Shown: in pieces, positions 50,296 to 60,197 of the stretch
How positions within the stretch are numbered: position 1 is the first letter of the stretch
Layout: each line of letters opens with the position of its first letter
Assembly (NCBI RefSeq): GCF_042680805.1
Contig: NZ_JBHUEM010000005.1
Coordinates: 62,001 to 126,000 of the forward strand
DNA: 64,000 nucleotides
Source of the DNA: Bacillus_CJ salitolerans
GTDB lineage: Bacteria > Bacillota > Bacilli > Bacillales > SA4
Reading direction: 5' to 3'
Notes under the pieces: generated by a model
The model's input: only the letters and a program-made list of their open reading frames with translations
Told to the model about the DNA's origin: nothing
The model's database searches: none
Position numbers and translations under genes: made by a program

Positions 50296-50670
50296 TTACC
50301 TATTATAGTGAACCTCTGTTATATTCCCTTGTGTATCTCTAATTATGACCTGTTTATATTCATGGTTTAAATCAATCATCGAAAAACTGGTAGATGTAAT
50401 ATCTACATGGCTAGGAAATGTGGTCGATTCAATGATAATGGGAACACCAATATCATGGATTTGATACAATTGATCAACGACTTCTGCCCCTGTGTAGGTA
50501 ATCTCTTCTTTTGGAATCATTGTATTTTGTGTAAGACCTTTTCGGCTGTCTAAATCTAACAAATTGTCATAAGCCCTATCCAACGTGGAAAATGTAGTGA
50601 TAGCTTGGGTAGCAGCCACAAGAAAAAATGTGACCGCCACCGCAAATAACATCGTTTTATTGATGGTCAT
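50296..50670 (-). CDS. Pilin-like small protein
   Basis: A 124-residue protein with a membrane helix (TMLFAVAVTFFLVAATQAIT) and a short outer domain. Candidate minor pilin in the Tad-like operon. AGTAGGTAG precedes the ATG. Confidence 0.6.
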   Translation of the reverse strand: MTINKTMLFAVAVTFFLVAATQAITTFSTLDRAYDNLLDLDSRKGLTQNTMIPKEEITYTGAEVVDQLYQIHDIGVPIIIESTTFPSHVDITSTSFSMIDLNHEYKQVIIRDTQGNITEVHYNR

Positions 50671-50680
50671 AACTACCTAC

Positions 50681-51127
50681 TTACTGCTGCACGAACTTAA
50701 TTGCTTTAATAACATCATTGCTATCACGAACAATCGTTGCGTTGAACTTTCCAGATGGATTGATATAATACGTTGAACCTTGTATTTTAGTATTGATAGT
50801 TGAAGCGGTTGCTGCTGTTAATGAGTTCGGGTTAGACGCATTTGCATAATACCAGGCTGTGCTTAGTCCTGTTTGAACCATAACTCCAAACTCGGTATGT
50901 CCATCAAACTTATTTAAAGCGCTCAATACTTGTGATCCTGTTACAACCGTCCCATCATATACTAGAAAGGTTTGTTCAGCTAATTCCGTTTGTAAACCAG
51001 TAAATTCATTCTGTGCTGCTTTTCCTGCGTTTGAAGCTGTACCAAAAATCGTGACCATTAGTGTGATTAAAGCGATGGTTAAAAATAAACCAGCTCCTAA
51101 TAATAATGCTTGTTTTGCACTATCCAT
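50681..51127 (-). CDS. Major pilin candidate
   Basis: The ATG at 51127 has AAAAGGAG 11 nt upstream; the GTG at 51139 would overlap that site. The 148-residue product has a short basic N-terminus, a long hydrophobic helix (LLLGAGLFLTIALITLMVTI) and a Thr/Ser/Asn-rich outer domain, as in type IV/Tad pilins. A prepilin peptidase was not found in the window. Confidence 0.62.
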   Translation of the reverse strand: MDSAKQALLLGAGLFLTIALITLMVTIFGTASNAGKAAQNEFTGLQTELAEQTFLVYDGTVVTGSQVLSALNKFDGHTEFGVMVQTGLSTAWYYANASNPNSLTAATASTINTKIQGSTYYINPSGKFNATIVRDSNDVIKAIKFVQQ

Positions 51128-51167
51128 GTTTTTAAACACTCCTTTTCATGTTACTAGTTGAGACTAG

Positions 51168-53216
51168 TTAGTTAGTAATCTGAGACATAAGACTTCCCGT
51201 GTTGGAAAGACTGATATAAATCATTGGTATGACGAGGTAGAGGAAAATGAGTATGTACAAAGGTGCCATTCCTAATAGATTCCCCCACCACTCTTTTTCC
51301 TTAATAATTCGGTCATTGTTTTCTTTTCGTTGTTCGATATAGAATTGTTTTTCAATTTCCAAATCATCGAAAGCATCTTTTATGGTTATTCTGGTAACCG
51401 AAAGTTGTAAGCGGTCCACTATCCGAGTAAATGGTGCAAATGAAACTTCCTCTTTAAGTTGCTCAAGTGTTTCTTCTGCTCCGCTATCATAATTCAGCAA
51501 TGCATGTCGTAGTGGTTCCTTAAACACAACACTAAAACGTTCCATCCATTCTAATAACTCCTCAACCGAAACAGATTTAAATTCCGATAGGATCTGTATA
51601 ATGGTGTAGAACTGATTGACCTCTTCCTCCATGTCTTTTTTCCTCATATAAGCCTGGAATTTAAGTACAAGAACTGGAGCATGGTAGCTTAAGAATCCAA
51701 TAAATGCAGAAAGTAATAGTTCCCACCACCGAAGATAAGAAGAATCTAAGATATGCATCTTGTCATAGATACGTTTAGCTGTATGAATCACTACTTGATC
51801 CGTTGTTTCTCTCTTTAACTGCTCTGAAACTACCAAAGCGACTTCTTGATATGCTTTTTCTTTCACCCCCTTAAAATGATTCATGACTTGAATATCAAAC
51901 TCACGCTCATTCTCAAGAGCTATAACCTCATCTGGTGTTAATTTTCCCATCATGATAGTTGTATCTGTAATTCCATGTACATTGATTTTGGCATTGATAT
52001 GGCTATACATGAAAAACATTAAAACTGAAAGAAATGAAATCAGTACCAGCAGTAGTCTTCTTAAAAATAACCACTCCAATTTAAGAGGCGCATTTGCTTC
52101 CTTCAACAACAACTTATAATGTAGGTATTGTCGCTTATAATACTTGGGTGTAAATGCAAGAACTAGGACACGTAGTGGTGTGAATTGAAGGAACCACTCT
52201 TCCCACAGCTTTTTTTTCAACCTAGCATTGTATTTAAGCTCATTTACTTCTCGCATTTTCCGAATTAATGAATAGGCAAGCAATACACCTGCATATAACA
52301 AAATCTGCGAAATCAACCCAAATCGACTATTATAAAACGGTTCCATCACTGGAAAGTAAGTGATTGCCCATTTTCGTAAGGGAAGAGTAAAGAAAACAGG
52401 AAGTAATGAGATCATACTCAATCCCTTTAGCACATAACTTAATTTATTTCTTCGTAAAACTTCATAATTAATTTCTTTTGTAAGATTCGATAGAGCGTTT
52501 AGAAATACTGACCCTCTTGAAGTTATGATATCGCCTTGCTCCATTACCAATACACTAATTCCCGCAATGGCTTTTAAGAAACGATTAGGTGCAACTTCTT
52601 CATATGCACGCAACATCAATCGTGGTTCAGCCGAGATAAGGATGTCGTATATTTTCTCCGTTTGTATCTTTACTTCATGTTGAGCTACTAACGTCGCTTC
52701 ATAAATAGCCTGGTCAACCATCTTTGTTTGCTGAAAGTGATGGCGAACTTCTGCAATGTAATCCTTTAATTGTCTTAACAGTCGATCTTCTAGCCGATGA
52801 ATGAAAACATCTTCTAGTACATCTGTTAAAAACATAACGGCCAGAATAATCAAAAAGACGAATAGAAGATTACGACTTAAGAGTGAACTAAGTAGGATGA
52901 TGAATCCTGAGCTCCCTAAAATCACAAATACGATTTTCATTGTTTCCTGACGAAGCTTATATTCATCAAAAGCACTTACCGTTTCTAGACGTAGGCGTAT
53001 TTTTCGAATATACCCTCGTAGAATGGGGATTCGGATTAATCCTATGTAGGATTTTTGAGTGACTTTTGAATATTGTTGTTTAAATTTCTTTTCTCTTGGG
53101 ATTAAAGTAGATGCGTCTTTGCTTTTAGGAGGACTCTTTCTATCTAGTAATAGATACAGAAAATAAAACAATAAAGCTCCTAAAATTCCAGCTGCCGTTA
53201 TGAGTTCATATGTCAC
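51168..53216 (-). CDS. TadB/TadC-like pilus membrane platform protein (fused)
   Basis: The 682-residue protein has two clusters of membrane helices with cytoplasmic helical regions, the T2SF/TadB-TadC architecture in one chain. LRQLKDYIAEVRHHFQQTKM and QFYTIIQILSEFKSVSVEEL are the two cytoplasmic segments. It would form the inner-membrane platform of the pilus. GTG start, directly after the ATPase gene. Confidence 0.7.
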   Translation of the reverse strand: MTYELITAAGILGALLFYFLYLLLDRKSPPKSKDASTLIPREKKFKQQYSKVTQKSYIGLIRIPILRGYIRKIRLRLETVSAFDEYKLRQETMKIVFVILGSSGFIILLSSLLSRNLLFVFLIILAVMFLTDVLEDVFIHRLEDRLLRQLKDYIAEVRHHFQQTKMVDQAIYEATLVAQHEVKIQTEKIYDILISAEPRLMLRAYEEVAPNRFLKAIAGISVLVMEQGDIITSRGSVFLNALSNLTKEINYEVLRRNKLSYVLKGLSMISLLPVFFTLPLRKWAITYFPVMEPFYNSRFGLISQILLYAGVLLAYSLIRKMREVNELKYNARLKKKLWEEWFLQFTPLRVLVLAFTPKYYKRQYLHYKLLLKEANAPLKLEWLFLRRLLLVLISFLSVLMFFMYSHINAKINVHGITDTTIMMGKLTPDEVIALENEREFDIQVMNHFKGVKEKAYQEVALVVSEQLKRETTDQVVIHTAKRIYDKMHILDSSYLRWWELLLSAFIGFLSYHAPVLVLKFQAYMRKKDMEEEVNQFYTIIQILSEFKSVSVEELLEWMERFSVVFKEPLRHALLNYDSGAEETLEQLKEEVSFAPFTRIVDRLQLSVTRITIKDAFDDLEIEKQFYIEQRKENNDRIIKEKEWWGNLLGMAPLYILIFLYLVIPMIYISLSNTGSLMSQITN

Positions 53217-53218
53217 TT

Positions 53219-55099
53219 CTACTCACCCCAATATCTTTTCATAAATTCATCAAACTCTTTTCTGTGTCGGTCAGTAAATGAATGGTACATTTCTTTAATT
53301 TGTTCTTCACTTATCGGATGAACCGCCACATATTCCCCGTTACGAAATTCAATAATGTTTCGAGATACATAGGTACGCTTATCTGTTTTTCTTCGAAAAT
53401 ACTCCGTTGCAGTTTCCATAAAAGCATCTATCTTATCGGATAAAGAGTCTTTTCCTACCCAATTTGTAGGATAGTCTGTTACTTCTTTCTCAAGCGGGAT
53501 ACATTCCGTAACACGTTCGATATATCGTTCTCCTCTATGATCTTTTCGCAAATGAATATTAAAGTGAATGGCGTTCACGACTTCTTCTTCTGCAAGGATT
53601 TCATTAGAAAACATACTTGTTTTAATTAAAGAGTTTCGTAAGGATGAAATCAGTTTATTAAATGTCTTTCCATGGTGAGTAAACAATGTAAAAGCGGATG
53701 CCACTTGAGATACTTGAATCATCCAAGCAGCAACAGGATCAGTGGCAACCTCCCCCAGAATATTTACAGTACCATCCGTTTTCTTTGATACATCCAATCC
53801 CTCTTGTCCACTTACACTATGTGTTTCTTGGAATGAAACGATATTTCGCCTTGGATATAAATTACGCAAGTTCAACTCAAACGCCATTTCCTGAATACGC
53901 AATTCATAATCATGGTGAATATACTTAATTAATGCCATTAATAAGGTTGTTTTACCCGCTCCTGTTTGACCAGTTACTGCCGTAGTGCGTGAACCAGCCA
54001 TAAGAAACTTTAGTAATGAAATCGGTAGGTTACTGTTTCTATGTTCAATCAATTGAGGTAGTGAAGCTTTAGGTAAATCAAACTTTCTGATAAAGAATGC
54101 CCATGACTCTGCAAATGGCGGACGTAGAACAACAACACGGGATCCATCTGCCATGGTATTCACAATGTAAGGACGTGCTTCGGAAAGTTGTCCAGGTCTA
54201 TTGTGTTTATACACGGTTTGAACGACTCTTCGTAACTCTGCTTCCGTTCCGAAAGATAAAAAGGATAAATAAATGGTTTTCCCCCGTAGCATAATCCATA
54301 CAGAATCGACATTACTTGGATTTTTCTTTAAACAGTGAACCAGATCCATTTCATCGTCATACGAGTTATACGTAGAAGGCAATCCGTTTACTCCACCGCT
54401 TATTCCATCAATGTCCATATCTCTTATCTCATCAATTGGTCCAAACCCTAGATACTGAGAGTACACTCGTTGAGTGATAATTTTTAGTTTATCTTCTGTT
54501 GATAAGGTAGTTGGTGCGATTTCCCTATCATAGATGTCCTCTATCTCTTTTGGTGTGATGATGTACACGCCTTCTTCGTCATCAATGACTTTAGGAAGAT
54601 TGAGATTGTATTTTAGGATAAGCTTCAAAAGTGCTTCATAGCCATATTGCTTTTTATATAGATGCAGCAATATATCAAATTTATCTTGATGTGTTAATTT
54701 ACTTGGTTGATGAAAAGGAATGGATAAGTTAGCCGTCTGCTCATTGAACGAGAAACTTCGTGCTAATAAATCAAAAATAAACTCTGTAACGTACAGCTTG
54801 GCACTTACACTCCCTGTATTACATTCTTGCAAAGCTGCAAGCAATTCTTTTCGCTTTTTCTGTCTTCGATTAAATTCATCTTCTGATAAGCCTAAGTCAT
54901 ATAAGTTCGAATTGGTGATTTGATTTAACGATGTCTTTACAAAATCAATGAGGGCCGGAATGGTGTATTGGCTCTCATCAATCTTGTTCTTTTTTTTCTT
55001 CCTATCTCTGTCTTTCGTACCCACTAACCTTAAGGACATAAATAGTAGGAAAAACAGAAGAAGAATAAAAATGATTGTTAGATTAAGAGTAAACGACAT
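53219..55099 (-). CDS. TadA/CpaF (VirB11-like) pilus ATPase
   Basis: From ATG 55099 (AGAGGAG nine nt upstream; the earlier in-frame ATG overlaps the preceding gene) 626 residues. An N-terminal membrane helix is followed by a secretion-ATPase domain: SRVVVLRPPFAESWAFFIRK, Walker A TGQTGAGKTTLL (about 378-389) and downstream EMAFELNLRNLYPRRNIVSF. It powers pilin assembly. Overlaps the TadZ-like stop codon, so it is coupled. Confidence 0.82.
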   Translation of the reverse strand: MSFTLNLTIIFILLLFFLLFMSLRLVGTKDRDRKKKKNKIDESQYTIPALIDFVKTSLNQITNSNLYDLGLSEDEFNRRQKKRKELLAALQECNTGSVSAKLYVTEFIFDLLARSFSFNEQTANLSIPFHQPSKLTHQDKFDILLHLYKKQYGYEALLKLILKYNLNLPKVIDDEEGVYIITPKEIEDIYDREIAPTTLSTEDKLKIITQRVYSQYLGFGPIDEIRDMDIDGISGGVNGLPSTYNSYDDEMDLVHCLKKNPSNVDSVWIMLRGKTIYLSFLSFGTEAELRRVVQTVYKHNRPGQLSEARPYIVNTMADGSRVVVLRPPFAESWAFFIRKFDLPKASLPQLIEHRNSNLPISLLKFLMAGSRTTAVTGQTGAGKTTLLMALIKYIHHDYELRIQEMAFELNLRNLYPRRNIVSFQETHSVSGQEGLDVSKKTDGTVNILGEVATDPVAAWMIQVSQVASAFTLFTHHGKTFNKLISSLRNSLIKTSMFSNEILAEEEVVNAIHFNIHLRKDHRGERYIERVTECIPLEKEVTDYPTNWVGKDSLSDKIDAFMETATEYFRRKTDKRTYVSRNIIEFRNGEYVAVHPISEEQIKEMYHSFTDRHRKEFDEFMKRYWGE

Positions 55100-55100
55100 A

Positions 55101-55913
55101 TTAAGAGACTCCTCTGATCTCATCGTTCATCTCAATATCAGAAAGCTTAAGGATTTCCTTTGCTAGTTTTCGAACTTCATTGACAAAGAAATGGTTATTG
55201 GCAGCCTTTTGTTTTCTGGCACGTAAGAAATATTCCAGCACTTTCTTATCATTGAAAGCATCTCGGTAGTCGGTATTGTATGGAACCGTAAGAATAGGTG
55301 ACTTGCAATGATAACGTCTACGAATGTTCTTTTCTGAATAGCGGGAATCTACATCATAGTTAGATAAGACCAGTAACATCTTCTTATCTTGTAATTGTTC
55401 GATATCCTTCGAGAAAAACTGGTCAAGGACGTTCACATTTTGAGTAAGATTCACAATCACTAAGTCTGATTTTTGTAGGACTTTACTTGCAAGCTCGTGA
55501 TCAGTTCCGTTATTAACATCGATTAGGAGTAAATCATAGTAACGTTTTGCCGCTTCAATGATTGTTTCCAGTACATCATGTATACTTTCTGACTTCACAA
55601 AATTAGGTTTTGATGTTCCCGCTAATAAATCAAGGCGATTTGTTAAGACCGATTTAGTGTAGTTAGCTACCTTATCATGTGTTAAACGATTGCTTCGTGC
55701 TAAACGCTCGAGTGCATCAATCCCACTATCCGAAAAATCTACCATGCTTCCTTGTGAAGAAGTTAGGAATGCTGATTCTAGCGTTGATTGTGCATGAGTT
55801 TGAGTCATCATTGTTTTCAACTCATACTCTGCCGATAGTAAAGATGCGACTAAGATTAAATTCGATGTTGTAGCTTGTCCGTTTGTTGGTGACCAAAATG
55901 AAACAGTACTCAT
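55101..55913 (-). CDS. TadZ-like MinD/ParA-fold protein with degenerate Walker A
   Basis: The 270-residue protein opens VSFWSPTNGQATTSNLILVA where a deviant Walker A (KGGxGKT) would sit, so key Lys residues are missing. LLIDVNNGTDHELASKVLQK is the Walker B region. TadZ proteins position Tad pili and often have atypical Walker A. AAGGAGGG precedes the ATG. Confidence 0.65.
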   Translation of the reverse strand: MSTVSFWSPTNGQATTSNLILVASLLSAEYELKTMMTQTHAQSTLESAFLTSSQGSMVDFSDSGIDALERLARSNRLTHDKVANYTKSVLTNRLDLLAGTSKPNFVKSESIHDVLETIIEAAKRYYDLLLIDVNNGTDHELASKVLQKSDLVIVNLTQNVNVLDQFFSKDIEQLQDKKMLLVLSNYDVDSRYSEKNIRRRYHCKSPILTVPYNTDYRDAFNDKKVLEYFLRARKQKAANNHFFVNEVRKLAKEILKLSDIEMNDEIRGVS

Positions 55914-56609
55914 TTACTTTCCCTCCTTATTTAATCGTTTCATAGCTTTCAATGAATCTCTTTCGTGAAAACCGATTAGAGCCGTAATTAGACGACTTAA
56001 TAGTTTTTTATAATTTCTCGATAATTTCTTGAAGGTGGGCCTCATGGCGTATTGCATTTGAATTCGGTTAATTTGGTCAAATTCGTTATACTCCACTTCA
56101 TAGTCCCAGGCACCCCACTTTACCGACTCATGTATGAGTTGATCAAAGTAAGTCTTTTCAATTTGATTATCAAGAGTGAACACGATTCGGTTAAGTTGAG
56201 ATTGGTCTGGATAGTGCTTAACAAATTTCATAAGTAGTTCTGCATCTTCCATCAATGAAATTTTTTCTTGATTCCCTACATAAAATCGTTCATCAAACTC
56301 ATGCCAACCCTTACTTTCTGAAACCTCATACATATCAACCAGCAAGACGTCGTAGGGTTTTTCAGGCTCTTGCTCGTATGTAGCAAGTACTTGGTTTAAC
56401 TCATCTTCACTGGTAGCGCTAATGATATCGACTCCAAAAAAATCATATAAGGATGGATTGTGTTCCATATTGGTGTAGGTCCTGAAATATTTTTTTCGTA
56501 TGGATGAATCCACAATTAGCGTTTTAAAACCGAGTTCTCGAAGAATGAGACCTATATAGACAACTAAATCACTTTTATCCTTCGTTCCTAAGAACAACAC
56601 TCTCTTCAT
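55914..56609 (-). CDS. MinD/ParA-fold-like protein without Walker A
   Basis: The 231-residue protein starts MKRVLFLGTKDKSDLVVYIG followed by LILRELGFKTLIVDSS, the beginning of a MinD-like fold with no P-loop lysine pattern. DVLLVDMYEV resembles the Walker B strand. AAAGGAG precedes the ATG. One of three MinD-like proteins in the operon. Confidence 0.6.
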   Translation of the reverse strand: MKRVLFLGTKDKSDLVVYIGLILRELGFKTLIVDSSIRKKYFRTYTNMEHNPSLYDFFGVDIISATSEDELNQVLATYEQEPEKPYDVLLVDMYEVSESKGWHEFDERFYVGNQEKISLMEDAELLMKFVKHYPDQSQLNRIVFTLDNQIEKTYFDQLIHESVKWGAWDYEVEYNEFDQINRIQMQYAMRPTFKKLSRNYKKLLSRLITALIGFHERDSLKAMKRLNKEGK

Positions 56610-56636
56610 AAATTCGCTCCTTTCTATGTTGTGCGC

Positions 56637-57560
56637 TTATTCTAATGGACTTGAAAATACTTCTTCTTGTGTTAGCGGCTCAGATGTTTCATCAGATGCA
56701 GGTCCTGTAAATGAGTTTTCTAATTTCATTTCCTCCACGTTAGCCGAATATTTCATTTTTTCTTCTTCTGACATTGCCTGTAAGTTACCCTCTAAAATAG
56801 AACGTCCTCTACTTCGTAGTTCTGATTCAGCAACGTTGATAATGTTTGGACTAGATGTAATGAGTTGCAACACATTTTCTTTTAATGGATAGGTCACGAT
56901 GGATGGTTCTTGAATATATGGATCTACATAAGCTAATGCGTAAATGATGGCATTTTCTAAGTAAGCGTCCACAATGGCTGACGACATGGTTAAAATTTCA
57001 CTTTCTTTCATCTCAACGTGTACCACATCTTCATTTAAGTCTTTTACTTTCTTTTTACTTAACAACACATAGTCATTACCGTTTGGAAATTGAATACGGA
57101 TATCTATAAATTCATCTTTTTTTAACTTGGAAGGTAAGATGATGAAATTATATTCCGCACTTCTTAAGTCTTTAGGTGTGACTTCCTCTTCAAAAACAAC
57201 ACTTCCGGTTACAAGGGTCTTTGGTGTTAAATGTACTTTCGCATATTTCCCAATCGCATCCTCAAACGTTAAAATGTTTTCAGCTGTTGTCTTTTCTGGA
57301 AGTAATACTTCTTCTAGCATTTCTGCTGTAAGTTGTGTACCAGGAGGAACCTCCACATTTACAACGTATCCTCGCTCCTGTTCTTTGGCCCAAGCCTTTA
57401 ATTCACCAAGTTCCTTTTCATACTGCTTGATTTGTTCTTCTTCTGATTTTTCTAAATGCTGATACATGAAGAAAAGAATACCTGTTGCAATCAGTCCGAC
57501 CACAACGGCCCCAATTCCCCCAGCTAAAAGTAGATTTTTTGTTCGTTGGCGTAATTTCAT
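56637..57560 (-). CDS. CpaB/RcpC-like SAF-domain protein
   Basis: From ATG 57560 (GAGAGGAG upstream) 307 residues. An N-terminal membrane helix and coiled stretch precede the SAF domain (about 68-145: VEVPPGTQLTAEMLEEVLLP, YAKVHLTPKTLVTGSVVFEE). CpaB/RcpC proteins are envelope components of Tad pili, usually outer-membrane linked, here probably in the cell wall. Acidic C-terminal tail. Confidence 0.75.
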   Translation of the reverse strand: MKLRQRTKNLLLAGGIGAVVVGLIATGILFFMYQHLEKSEEEQIKQYEKELGELKAWAKEQERGYVVNVEVPPGTQLTAEMLEEVLLPEKTTAENILTFEDAIGKYAKVHLTPKTLVTGSVVFEEEVTPKDLRSAEYNFIILPSKLKKDEFIDIRIQFPNGNDYVLLSKKKVKDLNEDVVHVEMKESEILTMSSAIVDAYLENAIIYALAYVDPYIQEPSIVTYPLKENVLQLITSSPNIINVAESELRSRGRSILEGNLQAMSEEEKMKYSANVEEMKLENSFTGPASDETSEPLTQEEVFSSPLE

Positions 57561-57571
57561 ATGTTCTCCTC

Positions 57572-58900
57572 TCACCTAAAAAAGAATAATGATGATGTGA
57601 TTAAACTAATAACCAATACTGCAACACCTGCATAGATCCATTTGCTACTGGTTGCTACCTGTCGTTTCTTCTTAGGTATATAACCCTGTAACATCTCTTC
57701 TAAAAGGTGGTCTGTATCAGCTTGACCTTGATAAGGGTCTGGATGACTTGGCAAAGAATAGATGGACAATCCTGTTTCTTTCTTCAAATCATGTAGGGTC
57801 AATGAGTCCGCAAAAGGGACAACAATTTTCCACGATTGATGCTCTTTTTCGTGATGCTTTTGCAAAAACTTTAGTAAGCTCTTTCTTCGCCATTCACTTC
57901 CATGAGCGGTTACGATTGAAATATGTGAACGATAAAACTCTTCAAAAAAAACGGTCTTTTCAATACTGCCAATATCTAAAATGATAAAGTCGTATAGGTG
58001 AACAATATCGGCTATGTTCATTCCTTTTACTGATTTGTAATGAGTAATGCCCTCTATCACAAATTTACTTTCCTCGGAGGTATACCCTCTACCACCTTCA
58101 TATGCGTATTCAATTTCAAAGAAGTCTTCCGATTTATTTGCTTCTAAGACTGCTACTCGAAGTCCCTTTTTTGAAAGGAAGTTAGCCAATAAGAGAGATA
58201 AATGTGTTGAGCCTGTTGCACTTTCAACACCCGCTACACCGATAAAGATTGCGCCTATCAATCGTTCTTGGATGATGACCTTTTCTTTAATGGGGACATT
58301 AAACTCATCCTCATTGATGACGGAGAAGGCTTCTTTAGATACCTGTTTTGTAGGCTTATCGTTCACATGTTCGATTGAACCCGTGTCAGTATCTTCTTCA
58401 TCGCTTAATTCCTCTATTAATTCCTCTTGAGACAGTCGAACATTTCGAGTTTTCATGTCCTTTCTATCTACAAACTTAGACACATTGGAATACCGTGGTT
58501 TTTCTAAGAGCTGGTCTACCAATTGCTGTTTATCAATCGCATTGGAGTTGAAGATGTCTAGAACATTCCGACTTACCAATTCACTTAAGAACGGATCTTG
58601 TGTCTCTCGTTCACACAAAAAGACAAAACGTATATCATTGTCGTAGGTTTCACGGAGTCTTGAGAAGATGGATAGCCAACTTTTTTCTCGTTCTTCCGTT
58701 GTTTCCTTGTTGGAAGAAAGGTAATAGTCATGCAGCAATAAGATATCCGGCTGTTCTTCTTCCGTTATGTCTAAAATAAAGTCTTGATGGAAAATTTCTT
58801 TTTCTACTACCAGAAAGCGGTCAGGGTGTTCTTTTAAAGCGTTTCGTATGATCAAACTCAATTCCTTATTCCCGACAGATAATAAAACACGTTGTCTCAT
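57572..58900 (-). CDS. TadZ/CpaE-like ATPase with C-terminal membrane anchor
   Basis: From ATG 58900 (AAAGGAGG about 12 nt upstream) 442 residues. Receiver-like N-terminal part (QRVLLSVGNKELSLIIRNAL), acidic linker, then a ParA-like part with GVAGVESATGSTHLSLLLAN, a Walker A variant without the second Lys. A single membrane helix lies at the extreme C-terminus (WIYAGVAVLVISLITSSLFF). CpaE/TadZ-like layout. First gene of the pilus operon. Confidence 0.68.
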   Translation of the reverse strand: MRQRVLLSVGNKELSLIIRNALKEHPDRFLVVEKEIFHQDFILDITEEEQPDILLLHDYYLSSNKETTEEREKSWLSIFSRLRETYDNDIRFVFLCERETQDPFLSELVSRNVLDIFNSNAIDKQQLVDQLLEKPRYSNVSKFVDRKDMKTRNVRLSQEELIEELSDEEDTDTGSIEHVNDKPTKQVSKEAFSVINEDEFNVPIKEKVIIQERLIGAIFIGVAGVESATGSTHLSLLLANFLSKKGLRVAVLEANKSEDFFEIEYAYEGGRGYTSEESKFVIEGITHYKSVKGMNIADIVHLYDFIILDIGSIEKTVFFEEFYRSHISIVTAHGSEWRRKSLLKFLQKHHEKEHQSWKIVVPFADSLTLHDLKKETGLSIYSLPSHPDPYQGQADTDHLLEEMLQGYIPKKKRQVATSSKWIYAGVAVLVISLITSSLFFFR

Positions 58901-58932
58901 GTACCTGGAATACCTCCTTTGCAAAAATGCAT

Positions 58933-59016
58933 AAAAAAAAGAATTCCCCAAAGTTGCACGAAAATAAAGACACAATTCCTAATGGATTGTTCTTCATGCA
59001 AATTTGGGGAATTCCC
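58933..59016 (-). promoter_or_regulatory. Class A structured leader with terminator, copy 2 (pilus operon)
   Basis: Minus strand GGGAATTCCCCAAA... pairs with ...CTTTGGGGAATTC to form an 18-bp stem with one mismatch, inner stem ACAATCC/GGAATTGT, followed by TTTTTTTT. It lies between the promoter at 59103-59131 and the first pilus gene, ending about 33 nt before its start codon. Confidence 0.75.
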
Positions 59017-59041
59017 AATTAGTGTTATTAAATTTAAGGGT

Positions 59042-59094
59042 CTTTCTAAAGCAAGAAGCTTAACAAGGTTCAAAACTTTAGAAAGAGTGTTTTC
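59042..59094 (-). promoter_or_regulatory. Second stem-loop in the pilus-operon leader
   Basis: CTTTCTAAAG / CTTTAGAAAG, perfect 10 bp, with a 28-nt loop containing AAGCTT. It is the 5'-most structure of the roughly 197-nt leader and has no counterpart in the other class A leaders. Confidence 0.55.
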
Positions 59095-59102
59095 TAATGA
59101 CA

Positions 59103-59131
59103 ATAATAACAAACAACCTTATGACTTGCAA
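59103..59131 (-). promoter_or_regulatory. Sigma-A promoter of the pilus operon
   Basis: Minus strand TTGCAA (59131-59126), 17-nt spacer and TATTAT (59108-59103). Confidence 0.7.
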
Positions 59132-59302
59132 TAGTTTTCTTACACTCTATCTCCCCTTATTTTCTATGAGTATCAAAAGATAATGCACTATTAAATAGTA
59201 GGATTAAACGAATACGTGTTGCGAACTGGTGTGCGTGTGTGGTAAAACTAGGGTACAACAATCCTTCAGGGTTGTGGATTTTATGAGAGGTGGATACATA
59301 AC

Positions 59303-59581
59303 ATGAATAAAACAGAACTAATAAGCAGCGTAGCAGAGAAAACAGAACTATCGAAAGCGAACTCGACTAAAGCGGTGGATGCTGTATTCGATACCATTTT
59401 AGATGCTTTAAAGAATGGTGATAAAGTTAGTTTAATTGGCTTTGGTAACTTCGAAGTGCGTGAAAGATCGGCAAGAAAAGGACGCAACCCACAAACAGGT
59501 GAAGAGATTGAAATCCCGGCAGGTAAAGTACCAGCCTTCGCTCCTGGCAAAAACTTGAAGGAAGCAATCAAGCAAGGTTAA
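59303..59581 (+). CDS. hup: HU-family DNA-binding protein
   Basis: The 92-residue protein is a full-length HU homolog: [40 protein letters not shown] and [20 protein letters not shown], the DNA-bending arm. GAGAGGTGG precedes the ATG. HU bends and packages DNA; a plasmid copy likely serves nucleoid structure or recombination of the element. It is divergent from the pilus operon. Confidence 0.96.
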   Translation: MNKTELISSVAEKTELSKANSTKAVDAVFDTILDALKNGDKVSLIGFGNFEVRERSARKGRNPQTGEEIEIPAGKVPAFAPGKNLKEAIKQG

Positions 59582-59599
59582 TATACGGTTCGAATGTAA

Positions 59600-59636
59600 A
59601 AACCTCTGATGCATGTTCTATGCAACAGAGGTTTCT
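59600..59636 (+). terminator. Terminator of the HU gene
   Basis: AAACCTCTG / CAGAGGTTT with an inner ATGCATG/TATGCA stem, followed by TCTCATTTAT. It probably also ends the convergent minus-strand ATPase gene. Confidence 0.75.
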
Positions 59637-59639
59637 CAT

Positions 59640-60131
59640 TTATATATTAGATACGACTGAACTTTTATACCGCCCGTCAATCAATTGATATTCCTTAACT
59701 ATCATTTTATTAGGTTTAATTGATACAGATACATAGTCACCTAATATCATTAACTCCTTTTGATTCACTTCTTGAAAAATCGCAATAATATTCGTATTGT
59801 GTTCTTGGAGATACTTTAAATAACTTACTTCATATTTCATGGCTTCATCAATCACAACAAGATCATAACCAGTTAGAGATGGTTTTTCTGGACCTTTAGA
59901 TAATACAGAACCATTAAATAGTGATATGTTGTTTATTTGTCCTAACATATCATTATATTCATTGTCAGGATCAACAATAGCTATTTTCGGCTCCTTAGCT
60001 TTCTTAGTCAGAAGAGCTTTCACAAAATAAGTCTTCCCACTACCTGCTCCTCCCTCAACAATAATTGTACTCCTTTTTTCCAATGCTGATTCAGCTACAG
60101 TATTAATAGTATTTTTAGTAAATCTTTTCAT
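59640..60131 (-). CDS. Small P-loop ATPase
   Basis: The 163-residue protein has Walker A EGGAGSGKTYFV (about 24-35) and Walker B DLVVIDEAMKY. Length and layout (TIIVEGGAGSGKT, then IAIVDPDNEYN) fit Zot/HerA-like or ATPase-accessory proteins of conjugative elements. AAAGGAGG precedes the ATG. Role unknown. Confidence 0.65.
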   Translation of the reverse strand: MKRFTKNTINTVAESALEKRSTIIVEGGAGSGKTYFVKALLTKKAKEPKIAIVDPDNEYNDMLGQINNISLFNGSVLSKGPEKPSLTGYDLVVIDEAMKYEVSYLKYLQEHNTNIIAIFQEVNQKELMILGDYVSVSIKPNKMIVKEYQLIDGRYKSSVVSNI

Positions 60132-60197
60132 CTATATGTACCTCCTTTTCACTTGTTTTATTGATTTTCTCCCACACATAAAACATGTGTCTTTCTC

